In this document: positions 7,486 to 14,188 of the stretch, one piece after another
Layout: every line of letters starts with the position of its first letter
How positions within the stretch are numbered: the stretch's first letter is position 1
Assembly: GCA_040752915.1 (NCBI GenBank)
Contig: JBFMHB010000035.1
Coordinates: forward strand, 1-33,864
DNA from: Acidobacteriota bacterium
GTDB taxonomy: Bacteria; Acidobacteriota; UBA4820; DSQY01
Reading direction: 5' to 3'
DNA: 33,864 bases
Notes under the pieces: generated by a model
Database searches by the model: none
What the model saw: only the letters and a program-made list of their open reading frames with translations
What the model was told of the DNA's origin: nothing
Translations under genes and position numbers: made by a program

Positions 7486-10400
7486 TCATGGCCCGGCGAT
7501 TCTCCGCGCCTCCTCCAACCGGCTCTGCAGGTCGGGCACCAGCGAGGGATCCGCCGCCAGAGCCTCCTCCAGGATCTTCACCGCCTCCGTGGCGGTCCGG
7601 CGCCGCTCCTCCCCCGACGCCGCCGAAGCCCGCGCGAGAAGCAGGGCGCCCTTTTCGCCTAGGGCCTGGTGCATTCCCGGATTCAACCGGAGTGCCTTCT
7701 CCGCCGCCGCGAGGCCCTTTTGCACCTCCCCGGCGCCGCTCCTCCCCCTTTCGCCGAGCCATTCGGCCCGAATGCGGTGGCCCTGCGCCACGTTCAGAAA
7801 CGTGTGGGGCGAGGCGGGGTTGGCCTTCAAGGACGCCTCGAAGGCCGCCTCGGCGGCGCGGAAATGGGGTTCCGGGTCCCCCCCCGCCCGCATCCTCCAC
7901 CGGGCCATGTAGAGATCCACTTCCCCCTGGGCCCGCAGGTATTCGTGGAAGCCGGGGCGGAGCGCCAGGGCCCGGGCCAGGGCTTCGCGGGCCTGTTTGA
8001 GCCAGACCTCGGGGCTTTTCCCGGCGCGCATCTCCTGAACGGAGACCGCCAGGCAGCAGGTGTGAAGGTTATAGTGGCCAGCTGGCCGGTTCGGGTTCAA
8101 TTCGACGGCCTTCTGCAGGTTTTCCCTTCCCTTCAGGAAGGAGGGCATGGGGTCCTCCCCGTGGCCCATTTGCCACTCCCCGCGTTTCAAGTAGGCCGAT
8201 CCGAGGTTGCTGAAACACTGCGACATGCTCGGATTCAAGGACGCCGCCGCCTCGTAGTTGCGAATCGCCTCATCCAGGGAAGGCCCGGGATCGTGGTCCT
8301 GTTCCATTTCGTACATGGCCCGGAACAGGTAGACATTGCCCAGATTGATCAGGTACACGAAAAACGGCCGTGGGGCCAGGGCCCGGCGAAAGGCCTCGGC
8401 GGCCCTCCCCAGGCTCACCCGGGGGTCCATGCCCCGCGACATTTCCTGGTCCGCCCTCCTCCAGTGGGTCAAACCGAGCGTGTTCAGGGCATAGGGATCT
8501 CCCGGGCTGAGGGTGAGCGAGCGTCCGCAGGCCTCCACGGCCTTGTCCCACAGCGGAAAGGGGTCCTGCCCAGCCCCCGAGGCCCACTCGCCCATCCGGA
8601 AGTACGCCAGGGCCAGGTTTCGAGGCGCCTCCGCATCGCTGGCGTCCAGCGACTGGGCGGCAAGGGCCGAGGCGATTCCCCGTTCGAAAACCGGTCCCGC
8701 GGGCCCACCCGTGGAGGCCCGGTGCTGGGCGGCCACCAGGTGCGCGCGGGATGCGACGTTGTGGAGCCGTGCATGGTCGGGGTCCGCAACCAGTCCCCGA
8801 TCGCAGGTCCGAATGGCGGCGACGTAGGCCTCCTCGGGGTCCGACCCGCGGGCGGCGTGGACCTCCATTTCGAGGACCCAGGTCGAGGCGGCCGCGGCGT
8901 GAAGCCGGGCATCGCTGTGGCCCGTTTCCGCCCCCCGCAGGTACGCCTCCCGGGCCAGGGCCAGCGCGGCGAGGCAGGCCTCCCAATCCCCCCTGTCCTG
9001 GGCGTCCAGGGCCTGCTTCAGGCGGGCGTCTCCCCTCAGGAGGGCCGCTTCGTAGAGCCAGGGAAGGGCCTTCTCCGCCTCGCCGGCCCGTGCGATGGCC
9101 TCCTCCGTGCGCCCCTCGTAGAGGGCGAAGAGTCCCTCCAGGTAGGCCGCCGAATCCACTTCCGACGTCCGACCCAGCGCCAGAAACCGGAGCGCCGCAT
9201 CCCGGAGGCTCCCCTCGATTTCCTTGCGCCGCGCCTCCTTCAGTTCCTTCCCGCCGAGGCGGGCGGTCTGAGCCAGTTCCACCTGGTACAGGGCTCCAAG
9301 GACCCGACCCAGGGCGTACGCCGCACCGGGCTCCCGGTATCCGAGCTCCCAGGCGCGCTCGAGGCGGATCCGGGCCTCCTCGTAACGCTCGAGCGCAAGG
9401 AGCGCCCGCCCGATGGCGGCGTTTCCCGGGCCTTGGGCCGGAGCCCCCAGCTCGGACATGTCCCGCTCGATCCTCTTGACCTTCTCCAGGACCAGGCTCT
9501 TCTCGGGACGCGTGTCGTGAAGGGGGAGGAGGCGGCCGAAGCGGAGCACCGATTCGGCTTGTTCCAGGTCCCGCCCGAAGCGTTGCGCGGCCCGCGCCTG
9601 CTCCGCGGCGCGAAGGCGGGCCTGGATCCATAACCCCCCCAGGATGAGGACCGACGCCAGGGCCGCGGCGCTGACCGCCGCCAGAAGGCGGTTCCTCCGG
9701 ACGATCTTCCACAGCCGGTAGCCCGCTCCCGCTCGACGGGCCTCGATGGGGGATCCGTCGAGAAAGCGCCCGAGGTCCTCCGCGAGGGCCCGCGCCGATT
9801 CGTACCTGCGGTTCGGGTCCTTCTCGAGGCAGCGCAGGACGATGGTGTCCAGGTCCCGCGGGATCGACGGACGAAGGGAACGGGGAGCGGGCGGCTCGTC
9901 GGCGAGGACCTTCACCATCACGTCGACGGCGGCGTCGCCCTCGAAGGGCAGGCGCCCGCAAAGGAGTTCGAAGAGAGTGGCCCCAAGGCCGTAGACGTCG
10001 GTCCTGCGGTCCACGGCGTGCACCTCTCCCCGGACCTGCTCCGGAGCCATGTAGTGGGGCGTGCCCGTGATGGAGCCGGAGACCGAGAGGCTCGGCGCCG
10101 CGACCTCCTTGGCCAGACCGAAATCGGTGACGTAGGGGTGCCAGCCATCTTCCGTCTTTTCCACGAGGACGTTGGACGGCTTCAAGTCCCGGTGGATGAG
10201 GCCGAGCCGGTGGGCCGCGTGGACCGCTTCCGCCACCCTTCGGAGGAGGAGGACCTTTTCCTCCAAACGCAGCTCCGACGAGGCCCGATCGAGGGTGGGC
10301 CCGTCCACGAGCTGAAAGGCGATGTAGGGCCTTCCGTCGAGTTCTCCGGCATCGTAGACCCGGCAGATGTCGGGGTGCTCCACCCGGGCCTGAAGCCGGG

Positions 10401-10905
10401 CCTCCCGCAACAGCCGTTCCGTCAGCGCGGGATGCTGGATATGGAGGAACTTCAAGGCCACGTTTCTCTGGAGCTGCTGGTCATAGGCCTTGACCACCTC
10501 CGCCATCCCCCCGGCGCCCAGGGGTTCGAGGAGCGTGTACCGGGGCCTGGCCTCACCCTGGATCGTGCCCCGCGCGCGGTCCTGGAGTCCCGACTCAAAG
10601 GCGGGCCAGGGAGAGGATCCGGGGTCCGAAGCGTCCCGGTCCAGATAGGGGCCCGCCGGAATCCCTCGTGGGGGGGTGGTCGGCCCGGTCCACCGCGCGG
10701 TCTCACCCGGATCCTCGAGAACCTCCCGAGTCAGGGACAGGACCTGGCCGATGGTGAGCCGTCCGCTCTGGACGAGCCCTTCCACGAGAGCTTCGGCCTC
10801 CCGGCCCGATGCCTCCGCCTGGACGTCGGCACCCAGCCAGCCCCGCGAAAAGGCCTTCTGCAGGATCCGTTCTTCCACACGACCGCGCCGGCGGTCTTCC
10901 GTCAT
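7486..10905 (-). CDS. Membrane-anchored Hanks-type Ser/Thr protein kinase with TPR-like repeat region
   Basis: A 1139-residue protein. Residues 1-110 form a helical and then low-complexity N-terminus I do not recognise. The kinase domain (about 123-385) has the glycine loop LGAGGMAEV, catalytic Lys152 (VALK), HRDLKPSN with Asp240, DFG 261-263, GTPHYMAPEQ and RTDVYGLG, so it should be active. One hydrophobic segment (about 408-427) follows a basic stretch. The remaining ~700 residues are helical repeats with TPR-like signatures such as A.R.LALERYEEA, EAIRNYEAAASLNP..SQCFSNLGSAYLKRGEW and NPASPHTFLNVAQGHRIRAEW. They probably lie outside the cytoplasmic membrane and scaffold or sense partners. 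This layout is common in Acidobacteriota and Planctomycetes. ATG 10905 is chosen because a GAGGGGGG stretch precedes it; the frame extends to 11049, but that would run through the divergent STAS promoter. Confidence 0.92.
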   Translation of the reverse strand: MTEDRRRGRVEERILQKAFSRGWLGADVQAEASGREAEALVEGLVQSGRLTIGQVLSLTREVLEDPGETARWTGPTTPPRGIPAGPYLDRDASDPGSSPWPAFESGLQDRARGTIQGEARPRYTLLEPLGAGGMAEVVKAYDQQLQRNVALKFLHIQHPALTERLLREARLQARVEHPDICRVYDAGELDGRPYIAFQLVDGPTLDRASSELRLEEKVLLLRRVAEAVHAAHRLGLIHRDLKPSNVLVEKTEDGWHPYVTDFGLAKEVAAPSLSVSGSITGTPHYMAPEQVRGEVHAVDRRTDVYGLGATLFELLCGRLPFEGDAAVDVMVKVLADEPPAPRSLRPSIPRDLDTIVLRCLEKDPNRRYESARALAEDLGRFLDGSPIEARRAGAGYRLWKIVRRNRLLAAVSAAALASVLILGGLWIQARLRAAEQARAAQRFGRDLEQAESVLRFGRLLPLHDTRPEKSLVLEKVKRIERDMSELGAPAQGPGNAAIGRALLALERYEEARIRLERAWELGYREPGAAYALGRVLGALYQVELAQTARLGGKELKEARRKEIEGSLRDAALRFLALGRTSEVDSAAYLEGLFALYEGRTEEAIARAGEAEKALPWLYEAALLRGDARLKQALDAQDRGDWEACLAALALAREAYLRGAETGHSDARLHAAAASTWVLEMEVHAARGSDPEEAYVAAIRTCDRGLVADPDHARLHNVASRAHLVAAQHRASTGGPAGPVFERGIASALAAQSLDASDAEAPRNLALAYFRMGEWASGAGQDPFPLWDKAVEACGRSLTLSPGDPYALNTLGLTHWRRADQEMSRGMDPRVSLGRAAEAFRRALAPRPFFVYLINLGNVYLFRAMYEMEQDHDPGPSLDEAIRNYEAAASLNPSMSQCFSNLGSAYLKRGEWQMGHGEDPMPSFLKGRENLQKAVELNPNRPAGHYNLHTCCLAVSVQEMRAGKSPEVWLKQAREALARALALRPGFHEYLRAQGEVDLYMARWRMRAGGDPEPHFRAAEAAFEASLKANPASPHTFLNVAQGHRIRAEWLGERGRSGAGEVQKGLAAAEKALRLNPGMHQALGEKGALLLARASAASGEERRRTATEAVKILEEALAADPSLVPDLQSRLEEARRIAGP

Positions 10906-10954
10906 GGACGCCCCCCTCTTCGACCTTACGGTAGCACGCCGGGCGGACCTGCCG

Positions 10955-10983
10955 GAACCAGACGGCCACGCCTGCCGTATACT
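10955..10983 (+). promoter_or_regulatory. Candidate promoter for the STAS gene
   Basis: A good -10 hexamer, TATACT (10978-10983), lies 69 nt before the STAS start codon. The -35 region contains CCGGAACCAG, which is not a good TTGACA match, so the promoter may be weak, activated or read by another sigma factor. Confidence 0.4.
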
Positions 10984-11052
10984 TGTGCATATCCCCCGAC
11001 GCGGACCCGGGGCGCCCCGCGTTCCTCCGGGGGAACCGAAAGGAGGCACCCC

Positions 11053-11403
11053 ATGGCCGACCTGAAGTGGAAGCGGTACACGGAAGGCAGCGCCGTGGTC
11101 CTGGCCCTGAGCGGCCCCATCAGCATGGGCGGCGGAGACAAGACCCTGCGCGACCTCATTCAGGACCTCCTCGCCGAAGGAAAGTCCCGCATCGTCATCG
11201 ATCTGGCGGCCGTCCCGGGCATGGACTCCACGGGACTCGGCGAACTCGTGGCGGCCTACACCACGGCGCGCAACCGGGGGTCCGTCTTGAAACTGGCCAA
11301 CCTCACGCGCAAGGTCAGGGACCTTCTGGTCATCACCAAGCTCACCAGCGTCTTCGAATCCTACGACTCCGTCGCCGAGGCGGCGGGCTCCTTCGAAAAG
11401 TGA
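11053..11403 (+). CDS. STAS-domain anti-sigma factor antagonist
   Basis: A 116-residue single-domain protein of the SpoIIAA/RsbV type. These proteins bind an anti-sigma factor/kinase and release the sigma factor, controlled by phosphorylation of a Ser/Thr. Visible features are the beta-strand VVLALSGPIS, RIVIDLAAVPGMDSTGLGELV with the expected phosphosite Ser59 in MDSTG, then LKLANLTRKVRDLLVITKL and VFESYDSVAEA. ATG 11053 is placed 6 nt after AGGAGG; the open frame extends far upstream only as antisense to the kinase. No RsbW-type anti-sigma kinase, phosphatase or sigma factor lies nearby. The only obvious local phospho-signalling partner is the divergent Ser/Thr kinase, which could phosphorylate it (inference from position). 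Confidence 0.9.
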   Translation: MADLKWKRYTEGSAVVLALSGPISMGGGDKTLRDLIQDLLAEGKSRIVIDLAAVPGMDSTGLGELVAAYTTARNRGSVLKLANLTRKVRDLLVITKLTSVFESYDSVAEAAGSFEK

Positions 11404-11419
11404 ACGTCTGCGCAGACGT
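11404..11419. other. 16-bp perfect palindrome after the STAS stop codon
   Basis: ACGTCTGC followed directly by GCAGACGT, with no spacer, begins right after the TGA of the STAS gene. It could be a protein-binding site for the downstream DUF362 operon or a short hairpin. There is no T-run after it, so it is not a standard terminator. Confidence 0.5.
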
Positions 11420-11521
11420 CATGGGGCAGATCATCCACCGTGCCGGCCAGGTCAATCGGGAGGTGGCATTGGGTGGCCCTCCCCCCTACATTCGGGTTGA
11501 GATGAGCCGTCCGTAAGCGCG

Positions 11522-11548
11522 GGCGCCCCTGATCCTTCCGGGGGCGCC
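11522..11548 (+). terminator. GC-rich hairpin between STAS and DUF362 genes, possible terminator
   Basis: GGCGCCCC (11522-11529) pairs with GGGGCGCC (11541-11548) around an 11-nt loop. The stem can be extended a little by flanking GCG/CGC. No U-tract follows, so it is only a weak terminator candidate; it could instead be a leader structure of the DUF362 operon. Confidence 0.3.
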
Positions 11549-11589
11549 TCCGCTTGACGGGTTCCGCGTCTCGCCGCCGGAGAGAGACC

Positions 11590-12489
11590 ATGAACGACCG
11601 AAGACGATTCCTGAAGACCACGGCGGGCGCCGCCGCCGCCCTGGCGGCCTCGGCCGCCGCGCCGAGTCTCCTCGCCGCCGCTTCGCCCCATCCGGACCTC
11701 GCCGTGGCCCATGGAGGCTCTCCCGAAAAGACGACGCGCGCCGCCGTGGATGCTCTCGGAGGCATGCGGAGGTTCGTCTCCAAGGGCGACATCGTGGTGG
11801 TCAAACCCAATATCGGGTGGGACCGAACCCCCGAGCAGGCGGCCAACACGAATCCCCTGGTCGTGGCCACGCTCGTCGCCCTCTGCCTGGAGGCGGGCGC
11901 GAAGAAGGTCAAGGTTTTCGACCGCACGTGCAACGACCCGCGCCGCTGTTACGAGCAAAGCGGCATCGCCCCCCTCGCGCGGAGGGCCGGCGCCGAGGTC
12001 TCCTTCGTGGACGACCGCCGCTTCAAAGAGGTGACGATCCGCGGCGAGGCCCTCCAGACCTGGCCCCTCTACCAGGACCTTCTGGAGGCGGACAAGGTCA
12101 TCAACGTCCCCATCGCCAAACACCACGGCCTGTCCGGCCTCACTCTCGGGCTGAAGAACTGGATGGGGATCATGGGCGGCTCCCGGGGGCGGATCCATCA
12201 GAACATCCATCCGTCCCTCGTGGACCTCGCCGGAGTGATCAAGCCCTGCCTGACGGTCCTCGACGCGATGCGCGTCCTCACCGCCCACGGACCCCAGGGG
12301 GGCAGCCTGGATGACGTGAAGTCCCTCGACACCGTGGCGGCCGGCACGGACGTCGTGGCGGTGGATGCCTTCGGGGCGACGCTCATGGGGCGGGTACCGT
12401 CGGAGATCGGCTACATCGCCAACGCGGCGCGCCGCGGCCTGGGCACCATGGACCTATCCAAGGTGTCCATGAAGCGCGTGGACCTCTGA
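11590..12489 (+). CDS. Tat-exported DUF362 domain protein
   Basis: A 299-residue protein. The N-terminus MNDRRRFLKTTAGAAAALAA is a clear twin-arginine signal (RRRFLK, then an Ala-rich h-region), implying export of a folded, possibly cofactor-bearing protein. The body matches DUF362 (PF04015): VVVKPNIGWDRTPEQAANTN, LVALCLEAGAKKVKVFDRTC, DKVINVPIAKHHGLSGLTLG and LKNWMGIMGG. The family has no settled biochemical role but often occurs beside or fused to [4Fe-4S] domains, as here. ATG 11590 is preferred over one at 11554 because GGAGAG lies 6 nt upstream and the Tat signal then sits at the very N-terminus. Its stop is 16 nt before the polyferredoxin gene, so the two are almost certainly co-transcribed and may act together in periplasmic electron transfer. 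Confidence 0.9.
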   Translation: MNDRRRFLKTTAGAAAALAASAAAPSLLAAASPHPDLAVAHGGSPEKTTRAAVDALGGMRRFVSKGDIVVVKPNIGWDRTPEQAANTNPLVVATLVALCLEAGAKKVKVFDRTCNDPRRCYEQSGIAPLARRAGAEVSFVDDRRFKEVTIRGEALQTWPLYQDLLEADKVINVPIAKHHGLSGLTLGLKNWMGIMGGSRGRIHQNIHPSLVDLAGVIKPCLTVLDAMRVLTAHGPQGGSLDDVKSLDTVAAGTDVVAVDAFGATLMGRVPSEIGYIANAARRGLGTMDLSKVSMKRVDL

Positions 12490-12505
12490 TCCCTCGGGGG
12501 GCGGT

Positions 12506-14077
12506 TTGAAGCGCCAAAGAACCGCGAGCGGTACCGTCTGGGCGAGGAGGACCGTCCAGGCCCTCTTCCTGCTCCTGTTCTTCTTCCTCTTCCTGCAGAC
12601 GGAGCAGAAGGGGGCGGACCAACTCGGCTACCCGGTCAAGCTCTTTCTCGACTTCGATCCCCTCCTCTTCCTCACGGCCCTCCTTTCCTCCCACGCCCTC
12701 GTGGGCGCCTTCTGGCTCTCCCTCGCAACTCTTCTCCTGACGGCGCTCCTGGGGCGGGTCTTCTGCGGCTGGATCTGCCCCCTGGGGACGCTGAACCACC
12801 TCGTGGGGGCCCTCCGCAAGTGGCCCGCTCGCCCCCGGCTCCGGGGCTGGTTCCACCTCAAGTATCTGATGCTCGTGGGCCTCCTGGCCGCCGCCGCCTT
12901 CGGGTTCCAGTGGGTCGGCGTACTGGACCCCCTCTCCCTCACGGTCCGCTCTCTGGCCCTCGGCGTCCATCCGGCCCTCAACGCCGGCCTGAACTCCCTC
13001 CTGGACATCCTGTACGCCCCGGACGGGGCGTTCTTCCGGGCCGTCGCCGAAGGCGCCGCCTCGTTCCTCCAGAGGACCGTCCTCGCCTTCCAGCCGCCCC
13101 GCTTCGCCCAGGGGGCGCTGATCGGCGCGATCTTCCTCGGCGTCCTCGCGCTGAACCTCGTGGAGCGCCGGTTCTGGTGCCGCTACCTCTGCCCCCTGGG
13201 CGCCTTGCTGGGCCTCGTGGGGCGCTGGTCCTTGCTGAAGCGCACCGTGAGCGAGGGGTGCACCTCCTGCGGCCTTTGCGACCACGGGTGCCAGGGAGGG
13301 GCCAGCACGGGCGAGGGACAAGGTTGGCGTCCCTCCGAATGCGTCGCCTGTTTCAACTGCGGCGACGCCTGCCCCACCTCCTCTGCATCCTTCGGCCTCT
13401 CCGAGAAGCCCGCCCCGGACGGCGCGGACCTTTCCCGACGGCGCATCCTCCTTGCCGCCGCGGCCGGCGCCGCGGCCGTGCCGATCTTGAGAGTGGCCCC
13501 TTCCCCCCGCGACGGCCGTCCCCACCCGCTTCTCCTGCGTCCGCCCGGCGCTCTCCCCGAAGAGGCGTTCCTCGAGCGGTGCGTCAAGTGCGGAGAGTGC
13601 ATGAAGGTCTGCACGACGGGAGGGCTCCAGCCCGCTCTGCTGGAGGCGGGTCTGGAGGGGCTTTGGACGCCGGTCCTCGTCCCGCGCATCGGCTACTGCG
13701 AGTACAACTGCACCCTCTGCGGACAGGTCTGCCCCACGGGGGCCATCGAGAAGCTCCCGCGCGACGAGAAGGTCAAGGTGAAAATCGGGCTGGCCGCCGT
13801 GGACCGCTCGCGGTGCCTCCCCTGGGCCCACGGCACGCCCTGCATCGTCTGCGAGGAGGTCTGCCCCACCCCCACCAAGGCCGTCTGGTTCGAGGAGACC
13901 ACCGAGCGAACCCGCGGCGGCGCAGAGATCCACCTCAAGCGCCCGCGGGTGGACCTCGACCTCTGCATCGGGTGCGGCATCTGCGAGGCCAAGTGTCCCG
14001 TCCTCGACCGTCCCGCCATCTACGTCACGAGCACCGGCGAGAGCCGGAACCCGGACAACCAGTTGCTGCTTCAGTGA
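12506..14077 (+). CDS. NapH/NapG-like fused membrane polyferredoxin with internal Tat motif
   Basis: A 523-residue iron-sulfur protein. The N-terminal half resembles NapH/MauN/CcoG-type quinol-oxidising ferredoxins: hydrophobic segments near 14-31, 52-82, 117-137 and 201-219, CGWICPLG (87-94), CRYLCPLG (225-232), and two cluster motifs, CTSCGLCDHGC (252-262) and CVACFNCGDAC (279-289). Next comes SRRRILLAAAAGAAAVPILRV (310-330), a twin-arginine signal-like segment in mid-protein. The C-terminal half resembles NapG, with CVKCGECMKVC, CTLCGQVCPTGAI, CIVCEEVCPT and CIGCGICEAKCP. I infer electron transfer from the quinone pool to a periplasmic acceptor, perhaps involving the DUF362 protein. The start is TTG 12506 after a G-rich tract; no ATG occurs before the transmembrane segments. 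Confidence 0.87.
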   Translation: MKRQRTASGTVWARRTVQALFLLLFFFLFLQTEQKGADQLGYPVKLFLDFDPLLFLTALLSSHALVGAFWLSLATLLLTALLGRVFCGWICPLGTLNHLVGALRKWPARPRLRGWFHLKYLMLVGLLAAAAFGFQWVGVLDPLSLTVRSLALGVHPALNAGLNSLLDILYAPDGAFFRAVAEGAASFLQRTVLAFQPPRFAQGALIGAIFLGVLALNLVERRFWCRYLCPLGALLGLVGRWSLLKRTVSEGCTSCGLCDHGCQGGASTGEGQGWRPSECVACFNCGDACPTSSASFGLSEKPAPDGADLSRRRILLAAAAGAAAVPILRVAPSPRDGRPHPLLLRPPGALPEEAFLERCVKCGECMKVCTTGGLQPALLEAGLEGLWTPVLVPRIGYCEYNCTLCGQVCPTGAIEKLPRDEKVKVKIGLAAVDRSRCLPWAHGTPCIVCEEVCPTPTKAVWFEETTERTRGGAEIHLKRPRVDLDLCIGCGICEAKCPVLDRPAIYVTSTGESRNPDNQLLLQ

Positions 14078-14109
14078 CCGAGCCGGAGGCCTTGCCGCCG
14101 GGAACGCGA

Positions 14110-14137
14110 AGAGGGCGGCCCAACGGCGCCGCCCTCT
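14110..14137. terminator. Hairpin between convergent genes, probable bidirectional terminator
   Basis: AGAGGGCGGC (14110-14119) pairs perfectly with GCCGCCCTCT (14128-14137) around an 8-nt loop. It sits between the stop codons of the polyferredoxin gene (14077) and the leftward RCC1 gene (14189). The following plus-strand sequence, CCTTCGTGTTT, is only modestly T-rich. Confidence 0.6.
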
Positions 14138-14188
14138 CCTTCGTGTTTCATGGCCCTTCCGGTCTTCTCGCCGGGTCGGCCATCTCTC

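Noticed and set aside
11421-11516. 31-codon open frame after the STAS gene
   Set aside because: No ribosome-binding site before its ATG, and no recognisable product; too short to support.
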